NCBI RefSeq assembly: GCF_001618425.1
Contig: NZ_BDCU01000019.1
Span: 32,410 to 96,409 of the forward strand
Length of the DNA stretch: 64,000 bases
Reading direction: 5' to 3'
From: Nocardia fusca NBRC 14340
Lineage (GTDB): Bacteria > Actinomycetota > Actinomycetes > Mycobacteriales > Mycobacteriaceae
How positions within the stretch are numbered: the stretch's first letter is position 1; each line of letters opens with the position of its first letter. The notes beneath the pieces were generated by a model that saw only the letters and a list, made by a program, of their open reading frames with translations, made no database searches and was not told the DNA's origin. Position numbers and translations under genes: made by a program. Positions 27,297-37,138 of this stretch are shown here, piece after piece.

Positions 27297-29429
27297 ATGA
27301 CGACTTCGATCGATCCGGCGCTGGTCGCCCGCCTGTCCGGCGAGTTCACCTCGATCGCCGGTGATTTCACCACGCTCGGCGGTCGGCTGAGCACCCTCGG
27401 CCGCGATCTGGAGGCGCTGCACCGGCAGATGCATACGGTGACCCCGCAGCGATCGGAGCCGGGTATCTCCGGTGCGTCCGCGCCGACGGCCGAACAGGGA
27501 TCGGCTGCTCCGGACACCACGGAGCCGGCCGTGTCGCAGTCGCCTGCCACCACACCGGACGCGGCGGGGACGTCCGGTGCCCGGGCGGGCGGGGCCGCGG
27601 GTGCACCGGCCGGCGGACCGGTGCCGGCACCTCCCGGCCCCGCCCCCTGGGGTATCCCCGCGGCCGCCACGCCACAGCCGCCCTGGCCGGTCCCACCGCC
27701 ACAGCCGCACAGCAGATATGCCGGCGCGTACCCGATCTACCGGAACCGGCCACCGGTGGCACCACCGGTACCTCCCGGCCGCGGCCCTGCCGGACCGGCC
27801 GCGCCGCGCACGCCGTGGTGGCAGCGCGAAGGCGTGATCAGCCGGTTGCTCGCGGTGGCGGGGGTGGCGGTGACCCTCATCGGTGTCGTGATGCTGCTGG
27901 TGCTGGCCGCCCAGGCCGGTATCTTCGGCCCGGTCCCCCGCGTCGTCGCCGGGGCGGCGTTCTCGGCGGCCCTGGTGGGGGCCGGTGTGCGGGTGTACCG
28001 GCGCACCGGCGGCCGGGTCGGCGGGGTCGCGCTGGCCGCCACCGGCTTCGCCGGCGCCTATCTGGATGTGATCGCGACGACCACCATCTACGACTGGCTG
28101 CACCCGGTGCCGGGCTTCGCCGTCGCACTCGGTGTCGCCGCGGCCGGGGTGGGGCTGGCGGTGCAGTGGCGTTCCCAGGCCCTGGCGGTTCTCGTCGTCG
28201 CGGGTGCCGCGGTGCTGGCCCCGTTCGTCAGCACCGAGCTGTCGTTGCTCGCCTTTCTGATCGTGCTGCAACTGGCCTGTGTGCCGGTGCAGTACCGGTA
28301 CGACTGGCCGTTCCTGCACCTGGTGCGCACGGTTCCGGCCGTACTCGCCACCCAGATCGCCATCGTCGCCGCGGCGATCGGCACCGACGATCCCGGCCGG
28401 AGGGTGCTGGTGCTCGTGGCCGCTGTCGCGGTCGCCGCGGTGGGCCTGGCGGGCACCGTCGTCGTGGTGCGGCACCGGCCCGGCGATATCGTTGCCACCC
28501 TGACCTGTGCGCTGGCCACCACCCCGTTGCTCGCCGCGGCCGCCCTGTTCGATCGGCCGGTCGCCACCGCGATCTCGTCGGGCTACGCCGTCGTCCTGCT
28601 GGCGCTCGCCGCGACCGCGCTGCTGCCGCGCGATATCGCCCGCGTACCCGGTCATACCGCCACCGTCGCGGCTGTCGCCGGTTCGTTCGCCCTACTGGAA
28701 ACCCTCTGGGGCGTGACCACCGAGGCGACGCTGGCCATGGGCCTGTTCCTCGTCGCCGCCTGCTACCTGGGGATCGCGGGCCGCACCCGCAATCGGGTCG
28801 CGGCGGCGCTGGGCACCGGGTCCGCCGCCCTCGGCGGGCTCGCCTTCCTGGTGGTCGCCGGGCCGGGCACCCTGTCCACCGAATGGATCGCCGTGCGTGA
28901 ACTCTCGGCCGGGACGGCGGCTTCGGCGATCGCGGGGCTCGCGGTGGTCGTGGTGGCGCTGTGGGGTGCGGGCCGGTTCGCCGCGCCGCGGCATCCCGGC
29001 GGATCCACCGACTCCCGCGCCACCCTGCTGTGGGTCGGCGGCAGCGTCGCGGCCCTGTATCTGGTGACCGCCACGACCGTATCGCTCGGGGTCGTCTCCG
29101 GTATCGCCGACGGATTCGTCGTCGGCCACAGTATCGCCACCATCGTCTGGATGGCCGGTGCGCTGGCCGCCCTGCTGTACGGGCTGCGCCGGCTGGGCGG
29201 GGGGACGCCGACGGCCGCCAAGATCGCCCTCGGCTCCGGGCTGCTGGTCACGGCCGCGGCGCTGGCGAAGTTGTTCCTGTTCGATCTGGCCACCCTCGAC
29301 GGACTCATCCGGGTGACCGCGTTCCTGGTGGTCGGGGTGCTGTTGCTCATCGCCGGTACCCGCTACGCCCGGGCATTCGCCGAGAGCGCGGCCCACCGGG
29401 ACGATTCCGGGTCCGCCGCACCGCGCTGA
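27297..29429 (+). CDS. DUF2339 family multi-pass membrane protein
   Basis: A 710-residue membrane protein. Residues 1-45 are a helical segment with heptad-like spacing, 50-170 are a low-complexity proline/alanine/glycine linker, and from about 180 to 690 there is a nearly continuous series of some 18-20 hydrophobic helices, the pattern of DUF2339. Function is unknown for the family; a role in envelope or sensing has been suggested. No clear ribosome site precedes the ATG. Its place directly behind the MacS/MacR-like pair, with a matching operator, makes it the probable main target of that system. Confidence 0.8.
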   Translation: MTTSIDPALVARLSGEFTSIAGDFTTLGGRLSTLGRDLEALHRQMHTVTPQRSEPGISGASAPTAEQGSAAPDTTEPAVSQSPATTPDAAGTSGARAGGAAGAPAGGPVPAPPGPAPWGIPAAATPQPPWPVPPPQPHSRYAGAYPIYRNRPPVAPPVPPGRGPAGPAAPRTPWWQREGVISRLLAVAGVAVTLIGVVMLLVLAAQAGIFGPVPRVVAGAAFSAALVGAGVRVYRRTGGRVGGVALAATGFAGAYLDVIATTTIYDWLHPVPGFAVALGVAAAGVGLAVQWRSQALAVLVVAGAAVLAPFVSTELSLLAFLIVLQLACVPVQYRYDWPFLHLVRTVPAVLATQIAIVAAAIGTDDPGRRVLVLVAAVAVAAVGLAGTVVVVRHRPGDIVATLTCALATTPLLAAAALFDRPVATAISSGYAVVLLALAATALLPRDIARVPGHTATVAAVAGSFALLETLWGVTTEATLAMGLFLVAACYLGIAGRTRNRVAAALGTGSAALGGLAFLVVAGPGTLSTEWIAVRELSAGTAASAIAGLAVVVVALWGAGRFAAPRHPGGSTDSRATLLWVGGSVAALYLVTATTVSLGVVSGIADGFVVGHSIATIVWMAGALAALLYGLRRLGGGTPTAAKIALGSGLLVTAAALAKLFLFDLATLDGLIRVTAFLVVGVLLLIAGTRYARAFAESAAHRDDSGSAAPR

Positions 29430-29440
29430 TCCCCGGCCCG

Positions 29441-29480
29441 CGGCCCGGCCCCGGTGGCACTCGGCCACCCGGGCCGGGGC
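29441..29480. terminator. GC-rich hairpin between convergent DUF2339 gene and bioA
   Basis: GGTGGC (29453-29458) pairs with GCCACC (29464-29469) around a 5-nt loop, and the flanking GGCCCCGG/CCGGGCCGGGG runs extend the stem with a bulge. Placed between two convergent stops. Confidence 0.55.
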
Positions 29481-29493
29481 TGTCTGTTGCGGT

Positions 29494-30783
29494 TCAGGAG
29501 CCCGCGCGTGCCGCCGCGACCATGGCGGCGGTGACGGTCGCGATATCGGCCCCGTCGCTGATATAGGGCGGCATCGCGTAGATCAGGTTGCGGAACGGCC
29601 TGATCCAGGCGCCCGCGGCGACGGCGGCCGCGGTGGCGGCCCGCATATCCACCGGCTGCTCCAGCTCGATCACTCCGATACCGCCCAGCACCCGCACGTC
29701 GGTCACCCCCGGCAGTTCCCGCGCCGGAGCCAGACCCGCCCGCAGGCCGGCCCCGAGCCGGGCCACTTCCGCCTGCCAGTCGCGCGCGAGCAGCAGTTCC
29801 ACCGACGCGACCGCGACGGCACAGGCCAGCGGATTGCCCATGAATGTCGGGCCGTGCATGAGTCCCCCGTGCGCGGCGCTGACGGACTCGGCGATCTCGC
29901 CCGTGCACAGCGCGGCGGCGAGGGTCAGATATCCGCCGGTGAGTGCTTTGCCCACGCACATGACATCCGGTGTGACCCGCGCCTGCTCGGCGGCGAAGAG
30001 CGTGCCGGTCCGCCCGAACCCGGTGGCGATCTCGTCGAACACCAGCAGGACCCCGTGCAAGTCACACAGCCGGCGCAGGTCGGCCAGGTAGCGGGGATCG
30101 TGCCAGCGCATCCCGCCCGCCCCCTGGACCACCGGTTCCACCACGATCGCGGCCAGCTCGGACGCGTACCGGGCGACGGCGTGTTCCAGCTCCCGCACGT
30201 AATCGTCGCGGTAGTCCCGGGGTGGCGCGGAGACGAAGAGCTGTTCGGCCAGGACATCGGTCCAGAGCGCGTGCATCCCGCCCTCCGGATCGCATACGCT
30301 CATCGGCGTGAAGGTGTCGCCGTGATATCCGCCGCGCCAGGTCAGCAACCGGCGTTTTTCCGGGCGCCCCACCGACCGCCAGTACTGCAGGCACATCTTC
30401 ACCGCGACCTCCACCGCGACCGACCCGGAATCGCAGAGGAACACGCGGTCCAGGCCGACGGGGGTGTGCCGGACCAGCAGTTCGCACAACCGGGCCGCCG
30501 GTTCGTGGGTGAGCCCGCCGAACATCACATGGCTCATCCGGCGTGACTGCGCCACCAGCGCTTCGTCGAGGACCGGGTGCCGGTAGCCGTGCACTGCGGC
30601 CCACCACGAACTCATCCCGTCCACCAGTTCGCGGCCGTCGGCCAGCGTCAGCCGGGTGCCCGCGGCCTCGGTGACGACGAGCGGTTCGGTGGTGGGCGGG
30701 AACCCGCCGTAAGGGTGCCAGACATAGCGCGCGTCGAGGTCGGAGATCTGCGCGGCGGTGAGTTCTGCGGGGGCGGCGAGCAC
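29494..30783 (-). CDS. bioA: Adenosylmethionine-8-amino-7-oxononanoate aminotransferase
   Basis: PLP aminotransferase that uses S-adenosylmethionine as amino donor to make 7,8-diaminononanoate. Of 429 residues, V-W-H-P-Y-G near 20 is the family start motif, the cofactor aspartate is in [15 protein letters not shown] and the PLP lysine in [10 protein letters not shown]. The GTG at 30783 follows GGAGG by 6 nt; the frame extends to 30837, but that part covers the operator. It lies 5.7 kb from bioF/bioD and is on the opposite strand, yet carries its own BioQ box. Confidence 0.95.
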   Translation of the reverse strand: MLAAPAELTAAQISDLDARYVWHPYGGFPPTTEPLVVTEAAGTRLTLADGRELVDGMSSWWAAVHGYRHPVLDEALVAQSRRMSHVMFGGLTHEPAARLCELLVRHTPVGLDRVFLCDSGSVAVEVAVKMCLQYWRSVGRPEKRRLLTWRGGYHGDTFTPMSVCDPEGGMHALWTDVLAEQLFVSAPPRDYRDDYVRELEHAVARYASELAAIVVEPVVQGAGGMRWHDPRYLADLRRLCDLHGVLLVFDEIATGFGRTGTLFAAEQARVTPDVMCVGKALTGGYLTLAAALCTGEIAESVSAAHGGLMHGPTFMGNPLACAVAVASVELLLARDWQAEVARLGAGLRAGLAPARELPGVTDVRVLGGIGVIELEQPVDMRAATAAAVAAGAWIRPFRNLIYAMPPYISDGADIATVTAAMVAAARAGS

Positions 30784-30829
30784 GGCGATCCTCCACTCGT
30801 AGCGCGACCGCGGCCGGCCGCACGAAACC

Positions 30830-30844
30830 TTGAACACCGTTCAA
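30830..30844. promoter_or_regulatory. BioQ operator 4, upstream of bioA
   Basis: A perfect TTGAACACCGTTCAA dyad, identical to the one before bioF, 47-61 nt upstream of the bioA start. A -10-like TAACTT overlaps its distal edge on the minus strand. Confidence 0.85.
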
Positions 30845-30961
30845 GTTACCAACCCGGACCGGCCGGGCCGCGCAGCAGGGACCCACCCCGGCGCGCAGCC
30901 GCCGGTGTCACAGGAGGCGCGACCGCCGCGCATCCGCGCCCATCCGCCCGCACCCCGATCG

Positions 30962-31396
30962 TCACCCGGCCCCGTCCAGCACCGCCGCCACCCGGGTCAG
31001 CAATCGCCGCAACTCCACCGTCCCGGCCTCTCCCACATCCGCCCGTACCCGATCCTCGATCCGCGCGATGCGCTCCCCTGCCAGTTGGAGCGCCGCGCGT
31101 CCGGCCTCGGTACACACCACCTGCCGGGCCCGCCGGTCCCGCGGATCGACCTGCCTGCGCACGAGCCCCGCCCGCTCCAGCTGACCCAGCAGTTCGCCCA
31201 TCGACTGCTGGGTCATCCCGGCGGCCTCCGCCAATTCACCCACCCGCGATCCCCCCGGATCCAGATACCGGAACACCGCGTAGTGCGCGGGACGCAACTC
31301 CGCGGCCAGCCGCGTCCGCAGTGCGTCGTTCAGTTCCGCTTCGACGGCCCGGGTGGCCAGCGTGAGGAGTTTCAGCAGCGACGGGGTGGTTGACAT
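30962..31396 (-). CDS. MarR-family transcriptional regulator
   Basis: A 144-residue winged-helix regulator. Visible are the L-R-P-A-H-Y-A-V-F-R-Y-L strand-helix, the recognition region V-G-E-L-A-E-A-A-G-M-T-Q-Q-S-M-G-E-L and the wing V-D-P-R-D-R-R-A-R. It is divergent from a cupin gene; the two starts are only 29 nt apart with one dyad between them, so it very likely controls both. Ligand unknown. Confidence 0.87.
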   Translation of the reverse strand: MSTTPSLLKLLTLATRAVEAELNDALRTRLAAELRPAHYAVFRYLDPGGSRVGELAEAAGMTQQSMGELLGQLERAGLVRRQVDPRDRRARQVVCTEAGRAALQLAGERIARIEDRVRADVGEAGTVELRRLLTRVAAVLDGAG

Positions 31397-31400
31397 ATTA

Positions 31401-31416
31401 AGAAGGTAACCTTTCT
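31401..31416. promoter_or_regulatory. Shared operator between MarR and cupin genes
   Basis: AAGGT-A-ACCTT at 31403-31413, extended by AGA and TTCT, fills most of the 29-bp gap between the divergent ATGs at 31396 and 31426. Both mRNAs must start in or beside it. Confidence 0.6.
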
Positions 31417-31425
31417 AATAGAAGG

Positions 31426-31983
31426 ATGCCAGACCGGGTCATCTCCTTCCGCAACGGTCACCGCGTCACCGTGGTCGACGAGGGCACCGACGCGCACGGC
31501 CCCTATCTGCGGTTGCGCCACGAACTGCCCACCCCCGGCCGGCAGGCGGGCCCGCACTGGCACCCCGTGATCGGCGAGAGCTGGACGGTGCGGCGCGGCG
31601 CGCTCGCGTTCCGCGTCGACGGCCGCGAGATCACGGCCGGCCCCGGCAATACGGTGCGCGCGGCGGCCCGCACCGTCCACGAATTCCGTAGTGTCGCGCC
31701 CGATACGGTGCTCGACCACGAGATCCGCCCACCGCTGCGGCATCTGGAGATGTTCGCGCTGTGGAGCGCCCTTGACCGGTCGGGGGCGACCACTCGCTCC
31801 GGCGTCCCCCGCAATCCGCTGGCACTCGCCCTGCTCTGGGAACTACAGGACGGCTACCTCGCCGGAATACCCGCCTGGCTGCAGCGCGCGACCCTGGGCA
31901 GCCTCGCCGCAATCGCCCGGCGAACCGGTTACGCACGCCGCTGGACGAGCCCGGCCGGCCGGAGCCGAGCAATCGGCCAGTGA
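31426..31983 (+). CDS. Cupin-domain protein
   Basis: A 185-residue protein whose first 110 residues form a cupin barrel: the first motif G-P-H-W-H-P-V-I-G-E-S-W gives the H-x-H and Glu metal ligands, and R-T-V-H-E-F-R gives the second-motif histidine. The C-terminal part is helical with an R/W-rich end. GAAGG abuts the ATG. It is the probable target of the divergent MarR protein, so a small stress-related or metal-dependent oxygenase-like role is possible; the substrate is not known. Confidence 0.7.
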   Translation: MPDRVISFRNGHRVTVVDEGTDAHGPYLRLRHELPTPGRQAGPHWHPVIGESWTVRRGALAFRVDGREITAGPGNTVRAAARTVHEFRSVAPDTVLDHEIRPPLRHLEMFALWSALDRSGATTRSGVPRNPLALALLWELQDGYLAGIPAWLQRATLGSLAAIARRTGYARRWTSPAGRSRAIGQ

Positions 31984-32025
31984 CCCCCGGCATCCGCGCG
32001 CCGAAATGGCGCTAGTGTCTTGTCC

Positions 32026-32121
32026 ATGGACGCGTCCAACTCGCTGATCGAGGAAGTGACACCGCCGGTGGTGTATCCGTGTGGCACCCGGCCCTCGGGC
32101 GACGCCGAGCATCCGCGCTGA
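32026..32121 (+). CDS. Leaderless 31-aa ORF before treY
   Basis: A -10 box TAGTGT (32013-32018) lies exactly 7 nt before ATG 32026, the leaderless arrangement seen for several genes here, and the frame runs 31 codons to TGA 32119-32121. The peptide has one cysteine and no membrane segment, and matches nothing I recognise. treY starts 84 nt later and has no obvious promoter of its own, so this could be a leader peptide on the treY transcript or the stump of a lost gene. The promoter is more certain than the peptide. Confidence 0.4.
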   Translation: MDASNSLIEEVTPPVVYPCGTRPSGDAEHPR

Positions 32122-32205
32122 TTCCGGCCGGTCCCCGCACCCCGCGCCGGACGGCTCCGGCGCCCTTCCATCCGCCGCGCTCCTCAGGACCCCGACGAGA
32201 ACCGT

Positions 32206-34608
32206 ATGCCCGCAGACCCGCCGAGCTTCCGCCGCAACCCGCGCGCCACTCCGGTCCGCAGCACCTACCGGCTTCAGCTGCGCCCGGACGGACTCACCTT
32301 CGCCCAGGCCGCGGCCACCGCGGAATACCTCCAGCAACTGGGGGTCTCGCATATCTACCTCTCCCCGGTGATGACGGCCGCGCGCGGCTCCACCCACGGC
32401 TACGACGTCACCGACCCCACCACCGTCTCCGCCGCGCTGGGCGGCCCGCTCGGACTCAAGGCACTCGCCGACGAGGTGCACAACCGCGGGATGGGCCTGA
32501 TCATGGACCTGGTGCCCAACCATGTGGGGGTCGCCGATCCGCAGCAGAACCTGTGGTGGTGGCATGTGCTGCAGTACGGTCAGAAATCCCAGTTCGCGTC
32601 GTTCTTCGATATCGACTGGAGTCCGGGCAACGGTGTGGGCGGCCGGCTGGCGCTCCCGGTCCTGCGCGGCGCGAACGACCCGGCCGCCCTCACCGTCGAC
32701 CGGTCCGGCCCCGAACCGCTGCTCGCCCTGCACGAACTCCGTTTCCCCATCGCGCCCGGCACCGACGGCGACAACGCGCTGCGGATCCACGACAAACAGC
32801 ACTACCGGCTGGTGAGCTGGAAATCCGGGATCTGCGGATATCGCCGGTTCCTGTCGATCAGCGGGCTGGCGGCGCTGCGCCAGGAGGATCCGGTGGTGTT
32901 CGAGGCCACCCATCGCGAACTCGCGGCCTGGTGCGAACACGATCTGATCGACGGTGTCCGGGTCGACCATCCCGACGGCCTCGCCGACCCGGCCGGATAT
33001 CTCCAGCGCCTACGGCAGCTCATCGGACCCACCCGGCTGCTGCTGGTGGAGAAGACCCTCGCCAACCGGGAACCCCTCGACCCCACCCTGCCGATCGACG
33101 GAACCACCGGCTACGACGGCATCGCCGATTTCGGCGGGGTGCTGCTGGAACCGGCCGGGGAACAGATCCTCACCGAACTGTCCCGCCACATCACCGGGCA
33201 CGGCAGCGATCGGGTGTGGGTCGGCGAGAAGGAACACCGCATCAAACGCGCGGTCGCGGAGAGCATCCTGGCGCCGGAGCTGCGCCGCCTGGTCGCCGCG
33301 ATCAAAGCCGACGCGGGCGCCGACGATTTCGACACCATGGCCCTCACCAATGCCACCATCGAGGTGCTGTCTTTTCTGCCGGTCGCCCGGGCCGACTACA
33401 CCCCGCTGGCCGGAATGGTCAGCGCGGTGGTCGCCGAGGTGGAGAAACGCAACGCGGAACTGCGGGTACCGCTGGCGGTCCTGGTGAGCGCGCTGATCGC
33501 CGGCCGTACCGCGTGGACCCGGTTCCATCAGGTGAGCACCGCGATCGGCGCGAAAGCCGTGGAGGACATCCTCTTCTACCGCGCCGTCCGCCTGGTGTCG
33601 CTCCAGGAGATCGGTGGTAACCCGGCGCGTTTCGGCCGCACCGTCAACGAATTCCATCTCGCCAACGCCTCGCGCGCGCGCCGCTGGCCCGCGTCGATGA
33701 CCACCCTGTCCACCCACGACACCAAACGCGGTGAAGATGTGCGGGCCAGGATCGGGGTGCTCTCCCAGGTCCCCCGGATGTGGGCCCGTGCGGTCACCCT
33801 GTGGCTCGAGAAGCTTCCTCCGCCCGACGGCGCCACCGCGCTGTTCCTGCTGCAGAACATGTTCGGCATGTGGCCGGCCGACGGGCGTCCGGCACCCTCG
33901 GTGCCGGGTCTGCGCGACCGGGTACACCGGTTCGCCGAGAAGGCGATGCGCGAATCCGGGGAGCACACCTCCTGGGAGGAACCCGATGCCGATTTCGAGA
34001 ACGCGGTGCACGCCTGGCTCGACCAGGTGATCGACGGGCCGGTCGGCCGCCAGCTCACCGATCTCGCCCATGATCTGGCCCCGCACGCCTGGTCGGATTC
34101 ACTGGCACAGAAACTGCTGCAGCTGTGCGCGCCGGGGATCCCCGACATCTACCAGGGATGCGAGCTCTGGGAGGACTCGCTGGTCGACCCCGACAATCGC
34201 CGCCCGGTCGATTTCGGATCCCGGGGCGGGATGCTGCACACCCTCACCACGACGCCGCCGCTGGACATCACCGGCGCCGCCAAGATGTGGCTGGTCGCCT
34301 ACGCGCTGTGGTTGCGGCGGGAACGCCCGGAATGTTTCGTCGGCGGTACCTACACCCCGGTATTCGGGCACGGCGAGCACGCCGACAAACTCGTCGCCTA
34401 CGCCCGGGGCCGGGTCGGCGCCGACCCGGAGATCATCGTCGCCGTCACCCGGCACAGTGTCGCGATCGGGGAAACCGGCTGGGGCGACACCTATATCGAA
34501 CTCTCGGGCGGGTCCTGGACCGACCGTCTCACCGGGCATACGTTCCAGAACCGCGCCCGCACGGAAAAACTGTTCGCCCGCCTTCCGGTCGCGCTGCTGG
34601 TCCGCTGA
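32206..34608 (+). CDS. treY: Maltooligosyl trehalose synthase
   Basis: GH13 enzyme that turns the reducing end of maltodextrins into a trehalose unit, the first step of the TreY-TreZ route. The 800-residue chain has the family start T-Y-R-L-Q-L, Y-L-S-P-V near 50, the nucleophile region D-G-V-R-V-D-H-P-D-G-L, the acid region L-L-V-E-K-T and the late S-T-H-D-T-K-R-G-E-D-V-R-A-R. In mycobacteria treX and treZ flank it; here neither is in the neighbourhood, so the partner TreZ must be encoded elsewhere. The weak ribosome site suggests translation from a short leader. Confidence 0.95.
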   Translation: MPADPPSFRRNPRATPVRSTYRLQLRPDGLTFAQAAATAEYLQQLGVSHIYLSPVMTAARGSTHGYDVTDPTTVSAALGGPLGLKALADEVHNRGMGLIMDLVPNHVGVADPQQNLWWWHVLQYGQKSQFASFFDIDWSPGNGVGGRLALPVLRGANDPAALTVDRSGPEPLLALHELRFPIAPGTDGDNALRIHDKQHYRLVSWKSGICGYRRFLSISGLAALRQEDPVVFEATHRELAAWCEHDLIDGVRVDHPDGLADPAGYLQRLRQLIGPTRLLLVEKTLANREPLDPTLPIDGTTGYDGIADFGGVLLEPAGEQILTELSRHITGHGSDRVWVGEKEHRIKRAVAESILAPELRRLVAAIKADAGADDFDTMALTNATIEVLSFLPVARADYTPLAGMVSAVVAEVEKRNAELRVPLAVLVSALIAGRTAWTRFHQVSTAIGAKAVEDILFYRAVRLVSLQEIGGNPARFGRTVNEFHLANASRARRWPASMTTLSTHDTKRGEDVRARIGVLSQVPRMWARAVTLWLEKLPPPDGATALFLLQNMFGMWPADGRPAPSVPGLRDRVHRFAEKAMRESGEHTSWEEPDADFENAVHAWLDQVIDGPVGRQLTDLAHDLAPHAWSDSLAQKLLQLCAPGIPDIYQGCELWEDSLVDPDNRRPVDFGSRGGMLHTLTTTPPLDITGAAKMWLVAYALWLRRERPECFVGGTYTPVFGHGEHADKLVAYARGRVGADPEIIVAVTRHSVAIGETGWGDTYIELSGGSWTDRLTGHTFQNRARTEKLFARLPVALLVR

Positions 34609-34619
34609 GCGCGCCGCCG

Positions 34620-36035
34620 TCAGGATCCGGTCGCCGCGGCGGCGATCCGCGGGAACGGCGCCTGCGCTTCCAGCAGGAAACCCAGTTCCAGCAGGGTCCG
34701 TTCGCCACCGTAGGGCCCGCTGAGCATGACCCCGACCGGCAGCCCGGCCGCGGTGAGACCGGCCGGAACGGCGAGGGACGGCGACCCGGTGACATTGTTG
34801 ATCGGTGTATAGCCGACGAAATTCGTGACCCGCTCGATCGATTCGGCGAACGGCACTCCCGGATTCAGATATCCGATCTCGGGTGTGGTGTGGGTGAGCA
34901 CCGGCGAGAGGATGGCGTCGTAGCGGGTGAGCACCGCGTCGTAGTCGGCGCGGGCCCGGTTCAGCCGGTACAGCGCACCCGGGGTGGCGAACAGCCGCCG
35001 ACGGAAGGCGGCGGCAAGCCCTTTGGTGAAGGTCTCCAGCCGGGCGGCGTCGAAGGAGCGGCCGTGACTCAGTTTTCCGGTGACTCCCGACATCTGCGCC
35101 AGAAATCCCCAGTACTGCAGGAAATCGGCGACGAGCTCCGCCGAGACCGGCGAGGGCATCGGCTCGATCGTATGTCCCGCGCTCTCCAGGATCCGGGCGG
35201 TCGCGGTCACGGCGGCCAGGGTCTCGGCGTCGGGTTCCAGACCGTTGCACGCCGTGGTCAGCAGACCGATCCGCAGTTTCCGGGTGGCAGGTCCCTCGAC
35301 GGTGCCGATGGGCGGAAGTTTCGGATTGCGCCAATAGGCTTCGGCGGCGGCGTGATAGGCAGCCTGATCGCGGACCGACCGGGACAGCACACCCTCGGAG
35401 ACGAGTTTGATCGGCAACTGCCGCGCCTGGGCGTTGTCCAGGTGCCGGAACCGGCTGGGTTTCAGCGAGACCAGACCCGCGCAGGCCGCCGGGATGCGCA
35501 GCGATCCGCCCCCGTCGTTACCGTGCGCCACCGGCACCACACCCGCCGCCACCAGGGCGGCCGATCCGCCCGAGGAACCGCCGACGGTGTACCCGGTGTG
35601 CCACGGGTTGCGGGTCGGGTCGCTGTGTTCGAACTCGGTGGTGGAGGTGAAGCCGAATTCGGGCATGGTGGTCTTGCCCAGGACCGTCACCCCGGTGCTC
35701 AGTAGTTGGGCGGTGAACCGGTCGTGCTTACCGGCGGGATGCGCCGTGACGGCCGCGCTGCCGTAACAACTCGGCAGCCCGGCCACATCGGCGTTGTCCT
35801 TCACGAAGGCCGGCACCCCGTACCACACGCCGTCTCCGGCTGCGGCGGCCGGTCGTGGCTCCGGGCACCGGTAGGCGATCGCGTTCAACCGCGGATTCAC
35901 CACGTCGGCCCGGGCCAGCGCCGCGCGGGCCAGTTCCTCCGGACTCGTCGCACCGGCGCGGACCAGGGCGGCGAGCGCCACCGCATCGTGTTCGCCCAGC
36001 GCGTCGTCGGTGAAGGCATGTACTCGATCGGTCAT
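34620..36035 (-). CDS. Amidase (amidase-signature family)
   Basis: A 471-residue Ser-cisSer-Lys amidase. Lys of the triad is in P-A-F-V-K-D-N-A-D, the glycine/serine-rich signature is [10 protein letters not shown] and the second serine is in [10 protein letters not shown]. These enzymes hydrolyse amides such as indoleacetamide, nicotinamide or aryl amides; the substrate here is open. The ATG at 36035 was chosen since the family homology begins shortly after it; the frame continues to 36101. It is convergent with treY (11 nt between stops) and has no operon partner. Confidence 0.88.
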   Translation of the reverse strand: MTDRVHAFTDDALGEHDAVALAALVRAGATSPEELARAALARADVVNPRLNAIAYRCPEPRPAAAAGDGVWYGVPAFVKDNADVAGLPSCYGSAAVTAHPAGKHDRFTAQLLSTGVTVLGKTTMPEFGFTSTTEFEHSDPTRNPWHTGYTVGGSSGGSAALVAAGVVPVAHGNDGGGSLRIPAACAGLVSLKPSRFRHLDNAQARQLPIKLVSEGVLSRSVRDQAAYHAAAEAYWRNPKLPPIGTVEGPATRKLRIGLLTTACNGLEPDAETLAAVTATARILESAGHTIEPMPSPVSAELVADFLQYWGFLAQMSGVTGKLSHGRSFDAARLETFTKGLAAAFRRRLFATPGALYRLNRARADYDAVLTRYDAILSPVLTHTTPEIGYLNPGVPFAESIERVTNFVGYTPINNVTGSPSLAVPAGLTAAGLPVGVMLSGPYGGERTLLELGFLLEAQAPFPRIAAAATGS

Positions 36036-36173
36036 GAATCGGCTCGCGTGTACCTCGGGGTCCCGGATATCCGACCCGGAGCCAAGTGGACGTGTGTTCA
36101 ACTCGGCCCAGACTAGTACGGAGCGGAACCGCGCGGGGCTCGTTGCACCCGGCGCGGCGCCCGGGCGCGGCGG

Positions 36174-36404
36174 CTACCGGCGCGCCGAGCGCCACCACCC
36201 GGCGGACCACAGCAGCACGCCCACGGCCGCCCCCAGCAGCACCCCGGTCTGGGCCGACCCCAGGACGATCGCCGCCACCAGAAACATCAGCAACCCCACG
36301 ACCAGCGCCTCCAGCTTGTACACCGGCCAGCGCGACCCCGCGATATCGACAGCCGCCGGACCGCGGACAGCGGCGCGCGGGGCGGTGAGACGAGATGCGG
36401 TCAT
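36174..36404 (-). CDS. Small two-helix membrane protein
   Basis: A 76-residue protein with two hydrophobic helices at about 32-48 and 51-68, and basic ends. A -10 box TAGCCT (36411-36416 on the minus strand) lies 6 nt before the ATG, so the mRNA is probably leaderless. It is separated by about 140 nt from the amidase start downstream and could be co-transcribed with it. No family recognised. Confidence 0.6.
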   Translation of the reverse strand: MTASRLTAPRAAVRGPAAVDIAGSRWPVYKLEALVVGLLMFLVAAIVLGSAQTGVLLGAAVGVLLWSAGWWRSARR

Positions 36405-36594
36405 ATGTTCAGGCTACCCGTGGAGGTGGTGTTCGGTCCATCGAACTTTTGTCTTCCTGCCCACAGACTCCGCCGTCCGGCGCGAAACGCCGCGCAGGCG
36501 GCCGGCTCGGCGCGCCCCGCCACCCGCGGGCGTTGTCCGGCCAGGTCGGACCGCCCCGGGAACAAGCGGGGCCGTCCGGGACGTTTCCCGGGAT

Positions 36595-37029
36595 ATGCCA
36601 TTGACTGGAGAATACGCACCGTCCACCTCCGACTGGGCCCGCGAGCAGGCCGAGAAGATCGAGAACTCCGGCGGTACCAAGGGCACCACCTTGCAGGGCA
36701 TGCCGGTGGTGGTGCTGACGACCGTCGGCAACAAGACCGGCAAACTTCGCAAGACCGCGCTCATGCGGGTCGAACACGACGGCGAATACGCGATCGTCGC
36801 ATCGCTGGGCGGCGCGCCGAAGCATCCCGTCTGGTACCACAATGTGGTCGCCGACCCCCATGTGGAACTGCAGGACGGCACCGTTACCAAGGACTACACC
36901 GCCCGCGAGGTGTTCGGCGAGGAGAAGGCGCTCTGGTGGACGCGGGCCGTCGCCGCCTACCCGCCCTATGCCGACTATCAGCTCAAGACCGATCGCCAGA
37001 TCCCGGTCTTCGTGCTCACCCCGCGCTGA
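36595..37029 (+). CDS. Deazaflavin (F420)-dependent nitroreductase family protein
   Basis: A 144-residue Ddn-type protein, counterpart in place of M. tuberculosis Rv1558. Hallmarks are G-T-K-G near residue 27, [32 protein letters not shown] and P-P-Y-A-D-Y-Q near the end, the F420- and quinone-binding signatures of this split-barrel family. It probably reduces quinones or unsaturated substrates with reduced F420. No ribosome site is visible. It precedes ilvA on the same strand. Confidence 0.88.
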   Translation: MPLTGEYAPSTSDWAREQAEKIENSGGTKGTTLQGMPVVVLTTVGNKTGKLRKTALMRVEHDGEYAIVASLGGAPKHPVWYHNVVADPHVELQDGTVTKDYTAREVFGEEKALWWTRAVAAYPPYADYQLKTDRQIPVFVLTPR

Positions 37030-37138
37030 CGAAACCGGCCCGGGCGAGGTTCCGGCAGTCCGGGACCACGCCGCACCGATGAACGAAAGCGCAGGACACG
37101 GCCACCCGCCGCGCGCTCCGGCCGCGGTGGGTGGCAGC

